From Cryptomeria japonica (taxonomy: Eukaryota > Streptophyta > Pinopsida > Cupressales > Cupressaceae), in contig NC_081415.1 in assembly GCF_030272615.1 (NCBI RefSeq), positions 378,249,892 through 378,313,891 of the forward strand: a stretch of 64,000 nucleotides of DNA, given 5' to 3'. The position numbers and the translations under genes are program-made. The notes below the pieces were generated by a model. That model was not told the origin of the DNA, did not search any database, and saw only the letters and a list, made by a program, of their open reading frames with translations. Below, one piece after another: positions 49,374-61,640 of this stretch. Positions within the stretch are counted from its first letter, which is position 1, and the number at the start of each line of letters is the position of its first letter.

Positions 49374-50316
49374 TGTCACGACCTGTTTAGACACATAGGT
49401 TTTTGGTTACTTTAATTGCCAGATAGTGACATTTATAGACATTGATACTATTAGTGCATAATAACATATTTTATGTGATGACATTTATGATGGTATTATG
49501 TGATGACATTTATGATAATAATATGTGATGTTATTTAACGTTATTTATGACATTTCATTATTTATTGTTATGGTGATGATTATAATGGATTTTTATCGTG
49601 ATCTGACAGTTTTTATCAATTACAAGTGGTTGCAGGTTGATTGCCAAAGACAGAGCATAACTAATTGAAACAATCAGTTTAGGATTGCATTCCAATTTAC
49701 TTGGCTTTCTTATTTTATTAAAATTATGTTATTTAAAAGAATATATATTACTCTTTAATTATATAATCATAGTTTAAAATTTACATATGGCAAATACTAA
49801 AATTTACATATCTTTATTTATCAACTTTTATTTGTTTTAAAATATTAATAATTTATCTTTTAAAAAATTATTATATTTTATTTATTAAATCCTTTAAATC
49901 TTTTTAACTTTTTGAAATGAATCATTGTTATAATTTTATTATTTTATTCATTTAATTAAATTTTATGTTTGCATAGGGGTCCATTCCATAAGTCAATGTC
50001 AGAATGCTAGAAAAACCCCTCCTCAGACATGTGTCCATCTTCAGTGGTCAACCTGCAACCACTTGCACTTGACAAAAAATGTTAGATCATGATAAAAAAT
50101 CCATTATAATCATCACCATAATAATAAATAGTGAAATGCCATAAATAACATTAAATAACATCACATATTATCATCATAAATGTCATCACATAATACCATC
50201 ATAAATGTCATCACATAAAATATGTTAATACACACTAATAGTATCAATGTCTATAAATGTCACTGTCTGGCAATTAAATGTAACAAAAAACCTATGTGTC
50301 TAAACGGGTCGTGACA
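49374..50316. repeat. Inverted repeat: two arms of about 268 bp around a 0.4-kb AT-rich spacer
   Basis: The left arm (49374-49640) begins TGTCACGACC; the right arm (50048-50316) ends GGGTCGTGACA and is its reverse complement with only scattered differences, roughly nine bases in ten or better by eye. The left arm coincides with the start of G's 3' LTR, which follows the purine run tgtggggaagga. The right arm would be the same LTR start in opposite orientation. Flanks (aagga and attgt) do not match, so a simple insertion with target duplication is not supported. Confidence 0.9.
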
Positions 50317-51779
50317 ATTGTCAAGAAGAATTTTGACTATCTTTGGAGTTCTAATAATTTTGATGATGTTGCAATCTGTCTTCATAGTCCTTTACAATGA
50401 CCTTGATGAGGTCTATGACTTTTGACCACTACTTCATGTCTCTTGGACTGCTCCCTCATGGGTACTCTCTCTACATTTTGTCTTGACAAGAGCAGTGATC
50501 AAGACTTCTTTCCTTTGATGCCTTAGATTGAAGTTTGTTGTTGTAACTATGTCTTCATGTGATTACTCTTTATCCTGACTTTGTTCACTCAACTTTCCCT
50601 CCTTATTCACTGTCCATACTATCCTTTCTATCTTTGATATGCCATTTACTAGTCCCTTACATGTTTAGATGATTTATGGCCTTTCTTGATCACTGCCACT
50701 TCAATAGTGACTTTCTTTATTCCCAACTATCATTGATTTGATAACCGATGCCATTTCATTAATTGACAATCTCCTTGAAATCAAGATGTATATGGGAAAG
50801 ACACCCTTATATATCTCTGCAACAACCATTGCCAAACTATCTTTATGACTTTTGTCATCATTCCTATCATAAATATTATCTTTTGAATCTACATTTTATT
50901 GATTTCTCTAGTTGAAATTTTACCATTATTCCCTTTTCTTGATAGTATATAACTTATCCCTTCTACAATATTGCTCTCTTCACAATCTAGTTGTTATCCT
51001 TTATCTTTGAGATTGTGACTATTATATCTTTCACAAAATTTTGATAACTATTTTCATGACTGTAACATCCTTGTTAACCATTGTCATAAGAAGGGATATT
51101 CTCATGGTGCTATGACTGTAAAACCTTATGGTCAAATGGGATTCATAATTTAGCTTCCCTTCAAGGGTAATTATTGCTATGCCATCTAACATCCTTGTCT
51201 CAGACTTTTGTGTCATTGTTGTTCACTATCCAGAATTCTTTACATGCTTCTAAGGCTTCTTTCTCAGGATTGTGACTTCATAATTGATTATTATTGATTT
51301 AATATAGACCTCTTATAATCTATGCATAAATCTATTAAAGAGACATTAGATAAAAATCATACCTAGGACATGAATGTTATTGTATGACTTCTCTTTAACA
51401 CGGGAATCCATTTGTCACAAACTCTTCATTGTTGTTGTATGAGCTTTTTGTATCTTGATTTATGAATTTTGAATGATTCATTACACCCCTTTCTACTGCA
51501 CTTTGAAACTTGAGTCTGACCGATACTCATATGCAAGATCTGTTGTATGCAACAAATTTCTCAAATGAAATACAAGTGTAAATGAGTTTGCTAACTATTC
51601 TGTTGAGAAAATTCCATATTCACTAAGAAATAATTGAAAGAAAACTTTTAATAGAAAACCAAGAAAACTAGACATATCAAAAGTATCAAAGTAGAAAATC
51701 AGATTGTCTATGTCAAGTATGGCCCGCAAGGCTCAGTACATAATAGAAAAAGTGTCTACATAAATAAGTGCATATGCCC
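50317..51779. other. Unassigned 1.46 kb, no feature seen
   Basis: T-rich sequence with only short isolated frames; the longest (51216-51031 minus, 61 codons) has no known motif. It may be 3' flanking sequence of the minus-strand PMD pseudogene or internal sequence of A. Confidence 0.4.
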
Positions 51780-54700
51780 CTATCATTGGGTGCTCCCTCT
51801 ATCCACTTGACCTTTGTCCTATCTTGAGGATGAAGCTCCTCCTACCCTTGGTCCTGTCTATGGTGGCCTTGTTGGCCCAATCACTCCCATACTACTATGT
51901 GTCCTCTGGGAGTGTGATCTTCTCTCTATCCTAGATCATGACCAATAAGATGATGCTCTTTTATCTAGTGGAACAAGACTCTCATATAACATCCTCTAGC
52001 ATCACACCTACTCTCTTGAGTTAAATATCATGCAAGCTAAGTGCAATACACTAGCATCTATGATAGAGCTCATAAATTCTCGCATGACCTCCTCTTATCT
52101 CTGAGTCTAGGGTATCGATGTGTCTCAAGAAGCTATTAGACTAGCTATCTTTGCTATATATCTATCCCTCTCAACTATATATTTGGCCTTGTCTTCTACC
52201 AACTGATCCCTCTCTATCTAAAGGTTAGATATTCATCATTCCAACTCTATGATTCACTCTTGCTAACTCTTCACTATGGCCCTGTATGTCCCAGGATCTC
52301 TCATCCGGTCTATGCCATTACCGATAGGTATTAATTGTAGTGGCTCATCCTCCAGTTGATCAATCTGCATATGCATAGGATTCCCCACCTCCTCATCATC
52401 CTCATCATCCTCATCTCCATCATATCTATCATACCTGTCATTGTCCTCATCACCATCATCCTCATCACCCTCTGATAAACTTATAAAGAACCGAGAGGGG
52501 GGGTGAATCACTGAAAGCAAAAACAGTAACACTTTAATTGCAGACTGGTAAAAACATTTAACCAATTTACCAATGACTTTTCATATAATCCAAAGTGTTA
52601 TAAAAGCATTCACCATAAGCAAAACATTCACCATAACACAAATATTTATACGTGGAAAACCCAACTGGGAAAAACCATGGTGAGATGGAACTCAGAAGTT
52701 AACTATCTATAGAAATAGATAACTAATTGGTTAAGGTCTACAAATGCTCTATTAGGAGCAGATCCTGTTAGAGATCTCAAGCCTTGTTAGGAGCTATACT
52801 TGGTTAAAGTTAACCTTAGTGGATGGTTTAGATCTAAATTAATAGATCACCTAGTTAGAGGATTTATACAATGAAGCGTGTTAGAGCTTACCCAGTTAAG
52901 GGATTTTACTATTGTATTTGTTAGAGAACAACAATGGGAATGATCTAAGAATGGCACCTTTTGCTAGTTTAGATCCTTTTCTGTGCATACACTGCTATAT
53001 CACCGGCATACTCTGCAACTCCTTCAACAAATCGCATCAACTCCAACTCATTTCATAACTTGTATTTACTAGTATATCAAATATCTCATCACAATCTTTT
53101 TATAGACATGTCATCTCCTGAACCTTGACACAATTTCCTAGGTTCAATGAATCTTGATAATCTTCCTTAACATGACAAAAATTACCGCCATAGTGTTGGT
53201 CAGTGGTAACACATCACAATTGGTGATAACTCATCACACAAACCGAGAAATCGATTAGAATACTGATACTGGTTAAGTGTTGACCGCTTCAATACTCACA
53301 TATCGATTCACTTGAATTTATATTGGATGATTGTCTCCATGCTTCTTCTTGACTTTATCTGCTGCATCTCAAAACTGGTAACTCTGGAACTGATAAAAAC
53401 TGCTTGACTTATCTACATATATTGATTATTTACATACATCGGTTTAGACATCTTCATACTGGTTAGACTTCTTCATACATATGATACCGGTTAATAGTAC
53501 AATGACTCAATAGTACCGATTTACCTTAACTGGTATACTAAGATGATTATGACAATCAAAATAGATGTGTCATCAATGAAAACACATGAATTCATCAAAT
53601 ACAAAAATCATCATCAAGTTTTACACCCTCATCATCCTTGTCATCCTCCTCCTCATCCTCCTTGTCATCCTCTTCCATCTCCTCCTCTCTCGCAAACTCC
53701 TGTTGTGATCTAGGAACCCAAACCTATGGATTTGTCATTGGTATTGGCTGATGTTGACCTAGCCATCTATCATACATTGTCATTGTACCTGCATCTCTAA
53801 CATCTAAATCCCATCCCCACTATCTAGGCTATAATTGAGAAAATTCTGAATAAGACAGACAAGGTTGCACTAGTCTACCTCGTTTCCTAGCCTCTCTTCT
53901 CAACAAATTAAAGTATGATGTACCTATAAGAACATCCTACTACTCACCAAACTATTGTCTTACCCTCTCTAGTAGTTGTATCTCCATAACTCTTAGGTGG
54001 TTCATAGTCAACCCAATCAAGTATCTCTCCTATCGACAATATGGCAGATGCTTTCTATCCTCTGGCCACTAGGGAAATCTATGTATGGTCTCCAAGTAAA
54101 ATATATTTCTATCCAACTCATAACACCAACATAATGTATATCCAAACAGATCTCATGTCTTTTCTCCTTTGTAGCAGTACTCGTATGTTATATATATGGA
54201 ATGACATGTCTATCTGGAATGGGTTTGAATGCTGCAATATGCTCAAAAACCCATACCTGAGTAATGTAAGTCCGTAACTAAGTGTCTGCACACCCTAGTA
54301 TGTAATTTGATGTAACTGGAAGTATAGCATCCTGAGAATACATGGTCCCCATGGGAATACTAAGCTCTTGATACACATGCACTCAAGAACCCTCCCCCAT
54401 CCAATAGGTAATCCATGTACTCGCTTGTCTGGAAATAGTCCTACTATCACCACTACTACAATGACATACAATTTGGCATCATTATCTACTAAACTATCCC
54501 ATCAGATCTGATAGTCAACAACACCCAAGTCATCTTGATCGCACTCAAAAATATATCTAGAGAATCTCTACCTATCATGGGGTCATATATTGATCTCTCT
54601 CCATGTATTGAAATTTGGAGGATGTTCCATACATCCTCTAGGGTCATTGTCACCTCACCAAGTCAGGAGATGAAATTATGATGTCTCTAAATGCCATCAT

Positions 54701-54860
54701 CTTGCCAATGTCGTGATGAGTCCTATGTTTTCCCTAATCTTGGGCATGTATGTGATATAATGCAATTCTAGAGCGAATATTGTGTCTCTTAGTGGTCCTC
54801 AATTGATGTCATAGCTCTAGACAATTAGGCCCGCTCTCTTGTGTTATCACTGGATGCTGA
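51780..54860 (-). pseudogene. Plant-mobile-domain (PMD/MAIN-like) pseudogene, split by solo LTR L
   Basis: Minus strand from about 54860: GPLRDTIFALELHYITYMPK, then LARWWHLETSxFHL and, after a frame change, TMTLEDVWNILQISIHGERS. This is the signature of the PMD domain (RGP..., RWxxET..FHLxxGExTxTLxDV..LGL). Later ITQVWVFEHIAAFKP and EIYFTWRPYIDF fit the WxxEHxP and W(R/T)PY blocks. The C-terminal part is a long acidic run (EEMEEDDKEDEEEDDKDDEG | DEDDGDEDNDRYD), cut by L. A coiled coil follows (LVEDKAKYIVERDRYIAKI), then an RG/S-rich end (VGGASSSRQDKGQVDRGS, about 51815). PMD genes include the Arabidopsis MAIN/MAIL1 group and many transposon-borne relatives. Here it is antisense to element A and full of stops. 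Confidence 0.65.
52473..53625 (-). mobile_element. Solo LTR L (copia, same family as H) with perfect target duplication
   Basis: Plus view TGATAAACTTATAAAGAACC to CAAGTTTTACA, 1153 bp, flanked by ccctc at 52468-52472 and 53626-53630. It carries gaggggggggtgaatca at its left end and tacgtggaaaacccaactgg at 52649. No internal sequence is present, so it arose by LTR-LTR recombination. The exact 5-bp duplication, when every other element here has a decayed one, suggests a comparatively young insertion. Confidence 0.88.
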
Positions 54861-55672
54861 CGCATTTGTATCCAAATGGGACATGTGTCAGTCAGTTTTA
54901 GGGTTTGTTCCTAACTTTTGTATTTCACTTTCTTGGTTGTAAATGAGGTGCATTTTTACCCTACCAAATCCCATTTAGTCTCCTTATGCCCTAGAACCCT
55001 ACCCAGCCCCACCGATGAGCATATCCCTTCATTATTTTGCCAAATAACCTAGCCCAAACACCTACACATAAGTACCCTAATAAATGCACATAAGTAACCC
55101 TTCACTTGTGCAATTTGCATACACACCTATGCAATTGTGCATTTACCACCAACGTGAGGTCCCCCGATGTCCTAGGTTTGTGTGCAAATAATCAAAGTTA
55201 AAATATGGGTCTTTGAGCTACTTACTCCTGCACCCTCAAGTCATTTGAAGCTATGTACATGTTCCCCAAAGTGATCTTCTATTATTATGTTCACCATCCT
55301 ATTGCAATCACCTTTTGTCCAGAGCTCCAAATCCAACAAAGTGGAAGGTAAAAATGAGCCATTTTCACCCCTCTCACCTCCTTTTATAGCCTTTTGAGGT
55401 GTTTAGATAGATGTTCACCCTCTCCTTGTTGTATTGATTGTGGTATTTTTCACCTTGTAATGCTTGTATCTTTTGCCCCTGACCACTAATTTTCACTCTG
55501 TTCAACCTAGTGGCTTCTTGTTGTCATAATTGATCAAATGAGCTCTTTTCTATATTTTTTCCAGCCAATTCCTCAAGGGGGCATGCATAGACCTTGTCGT
55601 TGTCTGGGGCATTATTCTTGGTTTTTCTTTTAAACAACGCTTAAAATCACCTTATCTCAAAGAGAGGCAAAA
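54861..55672 (+). other. Pre-LTR region of element A, no gene
   Basis: About 0.8 kb. It contains a cluster of cacttgtgc/tgcaattgtgc words (55085-55145), like the leader at 1835-1960. From about 55450 it aligns with F (ccagccaattcctcaagggg versus ccagccaattcctcgagggg), ending in the purine-rich caaagagaggcaaaa (55658-55672). Confidence 0.55.
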
Positions 55673-57099
55673 TTTAGGCATCTAAAAGTGGTTAACACTT
55701 GCGGTGTCATACTCTAACATGTCCATGTTACATTATTTTAGGGTTTTTGCATTGGCCAACACTTTCCTATATGTCGCGCATTTGATCTTTATCATTTGTT
55801 GACATCATGTCATTTGTATACTTTCTTTTCCTATTCTATTCCAATCTCTCATATTTGAATTAGGTCTTGTCATCAATTTTGATTCTTAGTTAGTGATCAT
55901 GATCAACCGATCATATCAATTGGGCATCATTGTAAACCTAATCGATGTCAATTAGGGTTTTGTCCTAAATCTTTGTCATTTCCAATATCAATCATCTCTG
56001 ATAAATTTTCAGTCAATTTAGATTATTTTGGATCATTTCCAATCTTCAATTATCATTCAATTCAATCTATTTATCAATTTCGATCGATTTGGCATTGATC
56101 TTCGTCAATTTTTATCAAGTCAATCTTTTTTTCAATCTTTGGTCAATTATGCATCGGTCTTAGTTAGTCATCAATCCTTGTCATTTTGGATCGATCAATC
56201 ATTGATCCTTTATCAATTATCATTTATCAAATCAATCTCTTTGTCATTTTTGATTGATTTGTTATCCATCTCTGTCAAATTCTTGTCACTTATCCCTTTG
56301 ATCAGGATTGTCATCATGTGTTTATGACCTTAATTGTGTCATGACCCAATATCAACCTAATTCACTTCCCTTTCTCCTTCTAGGGTTTAATAATTAATTA
56401 TTATTCCTTGCTAACATTCCTCCTTAGGTTAAATGAACTTATTCATTTATCCTACATGTCACAATTAAATAATTTATCTAATTGACTAATTGACCTCCCT
56501 TTTGTGAGATAAATTAAATAAATGAAAAATTATTTTCTCACACCTTTCTCTCCCCTATTTTTTCTCTTAATTTATCCACTAACTTGGCTCCTCCTTTTGT
56601 GCTCATTGACACTTTTTTCTCTCCATTTTGTCATAATTATGAAGCATGATTTTCTCTCAATTTGTTATAAATTGATATAGCAATTTGTCATAATTTGTCA
56701 TAATCGTGCCTTTTTCGAACCAATTTGCCGCTTTCAAATTTCTCATTCCAATTTGACATTTCCATCAATTCTCCTATAAATTGATCTCTCTTCTTGATCA
56801 TTTTCAACCACACTTCAAGTATCCTTACGATGCCGTTTTCAATCCATAGTTGCTATAATTTGTCATTGTTCTTGCAACTCATTTGCACTTTGTAGGTGAG
56901 ATCCACATCCATCATAATTTGAAGGAGAAAGAAGAACACTAGAGGAACAATGGAGTAATATTATTTGGTTTTCATTTTTAGTTTTAGTATCTTGTCTTCA
57001 TGCCTTTATTGATTGTGTTAGGGGTTATTTCATAGCATTTTTTTTTGTGGTTGTTACTAATTTGATGTTATGATGCTTGTACCTAATTTCCTAGCTACA
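55673..57099 (+). repeat. 3' LTR of element A
   Basis: From TTAGGCATCTAAAAGTGG (TG decayed to TT; F has TGTAGACACCTAAAAATGG) to CTAGCTACA, 1427 bp. Shared with F: the start, gtaggtgagatccaca, agaagaaca. Shared with the 5' remnant at 1570-1723: the last 140 bp. The right duplication would be agtat (57100-57104), but the left one lies outside the window. Confidence 0.75.
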
Positions 57100-57890
57100 A
57101 GTATAATGTATAGGGTGTAAATTAATAGAAATAGAAGAAGGTTTTGCATGATTTTATAGTTTCACTGTGACGAAAATGTACATTTTATTCTTGAATTAAT
57201 GAGAAGAAATAGTTTAGATTGTATTGAGCTTTGTGTATGTGAATTATATGAATTAGTATGTTAATGGTATTTTGATTTGTCTTCTTCAATGGAGAATGTG
57301 TAATTTGGGTAGTGGGTCTCTTTTAATGAAAGAGTTAAATACTGCATCTCAATTATAGTAATGCAAATACATGTTTTTATGTTCTTTAAGAAGAATTTAA
57401 TATTTTTTCAACATGTATGTAAGGCATAAGTGATAAATTAAAAATTAATGTATGAAGTACAACATTGTATGTGATAGTTATTTTTCTACTTGACTGTATT
57501 ACCTAAAAAATATGCATTGGTTTTACCTTCTTGGCTATTTCGAGGATCATTAAAATCATAATAATCTTTACTTTATTTCTTAGGAGTAGTTTAGTGTAGG
57601 TTTTCATCTCAATTTGTGAATCAACGTTGTCAAACCATTCTTAGTCAAGGATAAACCATCTTTCCTTGATATTATTACATTTAGATGCAGTCATTATATA
57701 GCAATACTTCAGTTAGTATGTTATAGGTCAAAAGTATTATAGGTACACCCACCTAGGTCTTGCAAAGTTAGAAGGGAAAGAGGTCATCAACACACTGGTT
57801 GAGACCTCATTTCTTGGCCATTTACATGAAGATCTATTCATTAAGTATGTTAAACTTATAGAAATCTTTTATATAATCAGTTGGAACAAC

Positions 57891-57894
<4 letters not shown>
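57100..57894. other. Unassigned 0.8 kb between nest and K
   Basis: Low-GC sequence with no long frame, no repeat shared with the rest of the window and no RNA gene signature. It may be older flanking DNA outside the nest. Confidence 0.4.
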
Positions 57895-57987
<93 letters not shown>

Positions 57988-58036
57988 ATTAGTGTTGGGG
58001 AAGCAGTTGGGAAAGTCAAAGAGAGAGAGAGAGAGA
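57895..58036. repeat. (GA)n microsatellite, two runs
   Basis: About 45 GA units at 57895-57984 and a second run at 58021-58036. Each run is followed by agaattagtgttg, so a unit of about 53 bp that includes the run end has been duplicated. Confidence 0.95.
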
Positions 58037-58045
58037 AGAATTAGT

Positions 58046-58216
58046 GTTGTCACAAAAGTTTGTACCCTTAGTGACCAGACTTGATCACTAACCTTGTGAA
58101 ACATGGAAACAACCTCCCAAGTGTGGGACTTACAAAAGTGAGGTTGAGTCTCTAGTGAAGGTCGACTTCCTATTCAATCTTAGTGTAGTCCAACACTGAT
58201 TAAACTAATCTATGCT

Positions 58217-58297
<81 letters not shown>

Positions 58298-59000
58298 GTT
58301 TCATGAAAGAGGGAAAAAAAGGTTTGCACCTAAACTAAAAGTTGATCTACCCCCACCTATAACTGCACATAACATCAATAAAACTTCCCAAAAGATACAC
58401 TAATTCCTATCTAAGTCTAGCTTTCTAAGACTGAGTAAAGGTTGGAATTCTTAACAATGGTAGAGGAATGAACAATGTTCTCAAATGCCACTCTAAAATG
58501 AGTCAACACTATCACAAATGCTGAGAAAACAAGAAAAAGATGCATTCACACAAGTAGGTAAGAGAAATACAAAAAATTGCATAAACTGAAACAAGGTAAG
58601 GTAAGAAAATTCTATTAATTTAGAGGCAAGGTAGTTTTTATAATTGTAGGATTCATAGACTACTGCTAGAGAAAAATAGGAGAAGATCCTTTGGAAAATA
58701 TACAAAATTTGCCTTTATAGTTGAGGCATAACTCAAAATTGAACTACTGACGGAAACCCTAACCCTCCTAGGGTTAAGTTACAAAATATCTGTAGAAGGG
58801 GAGGAGATCATGATGGCATGTTGGATCCTTTTTCAAGATATCCTCTTCCTCAAAAAGATTAACCCATTGGTGAAGCAATCCCTATCAACAAGCATGGTCC
58901 AACACACTTGCAAGGACAAAAAGTCTTTGTTTTGCATTGAAGAGGGCATGGTGGTTTTAAACATCGGCCTGTAGGGTCCAATCTAGACTAAATAAGGTTA
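58046..59000 (-). repeat. Left LTR copy of element K (start truncated)
   Basis: Aligns with 62680-64000 (gtcacaaaa; gaaacatggaaacaacctccc; ctaaccctcctagggtta; agtctttgttttgcattgaa versus agtctctgttctacattgaa). The corresponding first 350 bp of the right copy (62331-62680) are not found here. It has one copy of the 449-bp unit that is doubled on the right. Homology can only be followed to 59000 because the right copy leaves the window. Confidence 0.75.
58219..58294. repeat. (GA)n microsatellite inside K's left LTR
   Basis: About 38 GA units. At the same place the right LTR has only gggagagagacata (62877), so the run grew inside the LTR from a short seed. Confidence 0.95.
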
Positions 59001-60130
59001 TCCCTGGTGGTTGGATGAGAATCTGACCAAGAATGAGGCACTGACTGAGAAGGAAGAATGTCTCAACCATCAGGTCGACAAAAACCCTCCTACAGAAGTT
59101 TTAAATGCTAATGGCTAAGAGGAAGTTCAAATGCTAGCCGTCGATTTGGAGATCTTGCACACAGATGGATGCATGGTATCTCACCAAGAGAGTGCCAGGG
59201 GGGCAAAAAAATAATAAGTCATGGATGTCAAATTGGGCTTCAAGTGATCATCGATGGTCATGACTACGCCATGAGGTAACTGGCCCCACTCTAAGAATTT
59301 TGTGGTAACATGGCCTTTTAGCCAAACAAAATTGCCCTTTGTTGCCAAGAGAAGTCTTGGTAAAAAGTCCCTTATATGAAAATTGGGCCCATCGGGCCAA
59401 CAAAGTTGTTTGCCACTACTGATGTGGCCATTGAGTCATTGGGTCCATTATCTTCCCTTTGACCCTCTTATCCTGCATGGCCCTTAGTATTCTTCTTAAC
59501 GCGAGATAAGGGGGGCCACATATTCACCTTTGGATAGCTTACTTCACATGACCTTACACCCTGGTCACTTCACCTTGTGGGATAAGAAAAAATCCTTATG
59601 GTCATCTTACCCTGCACGACCCCTTATTTTCCTTTCTACGCCTTGCGGGATAAGCAAAACACTTATCATTCTTATCCTGCATGATGTTGCATTGCACCTT
59701 GATCTCGGTGCGGGGCAAGGAAGGGGAGCACTATATTTTCTTACTCTCTTATCCTGCATGATCCTTTTGATTTCTTCTTTCACCCTATAAAATAACAAGA
59801 CTTATCGCCAGCTGAATAACATGTGATAGTCAATACCACACGATGTTGATACAAGATGGTGAATAACATGATGTGTTATTCACATGAGATGTTGGTGTTA
59901 CTGCAAGGCATGAGTCAATAATATATCATATTATTGACACCCACATAACCTTCATGGTATGTGCTCTGAAAAATATAAGTAACTAACTCTATCGAGTGTG
60001 ATAACATGACATGTTAGCCACATCGACTAACATGATGTGTTAAATGACACTGAACTTTTTTGAACCAATCTTTGCAAGGGTTGGCACAAAAATTACCAAC
60101 ATTTATGGCGACCCAAAGGGGGCCCTAAGC
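59001..60130. repeat. Probable LTR remainder of K with hairpin-rich repeats
   Basis: At 59460-59790 the words cttatcctgcatgaccc and gcgggataag recur three to four times, about 100 bp apart, and are partly complementary to each other (cttatc/gataag). At 59810-60060 a second set, gaataacatgatgtgttattca, gtcaataatatatcatattattgac and actaacatgatgtgttaaat, forms short palindromes. No coding sequence. The border with K's internal region is not certain. Confidence 0.45.
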
Positions 60131-60299
60131 TTGCATAGGGCAAGACCAAAAGTCTTAGATATCCATTGGGAATAAATCAAGGCCTGAAACAAAAAAGATA
60201 ATCTCTACCCCTACAACCTGGATCACATCAAATTTTTTTGCCATTATGAAAAAAGAAGACTTAGCTTGTGCAATTGTTATAAAGTATGGAGAAAAACTA

Positions 60300-61640
60300 A
60301 CTAGTATTTACATTGTTACAATAAGAGGCAAATGAAAGCTTCTTCCTTTGTCAAAAATGATCCTTTTGAAGGAGTTGTTCTCCCTTAGTTTATGGTTGTA
60401 GCCATTAGCCAACTGCAACAAATGAAGTGTCTTGCGTGCATACAACAACGAACACGTGATGCTGATGCAGTGACAAGAAAACTCACCATTTACCTTAATG
60501 CTAGTAGGAATCCACATAAGATAGGCATCCCAAGAACATGGAGGCACATCAAATGCCTTAGCAAGGGGAGGGGCATCACCATCACTTCTTCCCTACTCCA
60601 AGTATGAGTTGAGACCAAAGGAAAAGGTCTCAAACTCACATGAGGGTGACAAGTATACCATCTCCCTATCTTGATCCACATGAGGAGGCTCCTCAGACAT
60701 ATCAAATTGGAAAATTTAAATCTTGGGTATACTATCAAGTTGAGCAACCAAAAGACTATCTACATGGTCAACCTGTTGTTGCTCAACACCACTAAACTTG
60801 GTTGTTGGTCCCAAGTAAAACATACAAACTAAGGCACATCATCCCTATGGAAAAATGAGACATCTTCACCTTGGATGAAGGCCTCATATTTAGAATCATT
60901 ACATGTAGGAATAGGGGAGAACCAACATACATCATAATCACATGTGTTGATATCTAGATCATCAACATATGTCTCAAGCTCATGAGACACCTCACAAGAA
61001 GATCCAAAATCTTGAGATTGTCTCACTATTTCTATTCCTCCTTCCTATTGGCGACAAATTGCAACAACGTTGGGTTCATGGTAGGAAACATCCGATATGT
61101 TATGTGTTGCAGAAACAACATGTCTTGTGACCACTTCAACACTAGCCTGCTAGAACTCATACAACAACCTCTTTGTAGGCATATCCTCCTCCTCCTGCCA
61201 GTTTGTAAAAACAAAATCCCCATGTGCCACTAAGGCCTAAGAGGCATCTTCATTTTTGCAAGTGGCCTGATTAAAATGATTAGACTACATAGGGAAAAGA
61301 TCCCTTGAGGTGCTTACAATTATAGGGTTTAGGCTATTCAAAGGCCTAGGAGTACTCCATTGGTTTTTCTTGTAAAATTTGGATCTTTGTTGCAAATAAT
61401 TCAGAATTTGGGATTGATAAGGCATGTTTCTCTGAGACTACTGTCCTCTGATTGAGGCCAACTCATTGTCAAGTACCTGCACCAGGGTCTTGATCTCTTG
61501 AATCTTTGAAGGTGGAGGGGTAGGTGCAGGTATAGGCATTTGAGTTGCAGATGTCACTAGGAATAAGGGTATCAGAGGCCTAAGAGGAAGTTTTCCTACT
61601 TGAATCAAACAATTTTTTACCTTGATGGTAGTGTCATAGG
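60300..61640 (-). pseudogene. Unknown ORF downstream of gag in K
   Basis: The minus strand stays partly open after Gag with a few stops. Pieces include RQSQDFGSSCEVSHELETYV and CDYDVCWFSPIPTCNDSKYE (61026-60829), EEPPHVDQDREMVYLSPSCE (about 60650), and an 80-codon frame 60547-60308 with NGEFSCHCISITCSLLYARK. There is no protease, RT or integrase motif. I do not recognise the product; it may be a Gag C-terminal extension or a separate ORF. Confidence 0.4.

Larger units (their letters stand above)
44241..49640 (+). mobile_element. Element G: Tekay-like Ty3-gypsy chromovirus inserted in A's tail
   Basis: 5' LTR piece 44241-44569, primer site, gag, protease, RT, RNase H, integrase and chromodomain in order, polypurine tract and a 3' LTR start at 49374. 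The two LTR pieces do not overlap in sequence: the 5' one lacks its beginning (expected TGTCACGACC), and the 3' one seems to lack its end (expected ...ggtccttaca). So both are truncated or rearranged, and no target duplication can be read. Left limit is where similarity of A to F stops (about 44240). Confidence 0.65.

Noticed and set aside
49374-50316. Simple foldback or MULE transposon with long terminal inverted repeats
   Set aside because: No matching target duplication (ggggaagga versus attgtcaag), and the left arm is explained by the polypurine tract and 3' LTR of G. Kept as a finding with that caveat.
57834-58104. Ser-Leu and Arg-Glu repeat proteins on both strands
   Set aside because: They are translations of the GA microsatellite; no start context or conserved flank.
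59530-59798. Frames of 86 and 63 codons on both strands
   Set aside because: They overlap each other in the hairpin-rich repeat of K and have no conserved motif.
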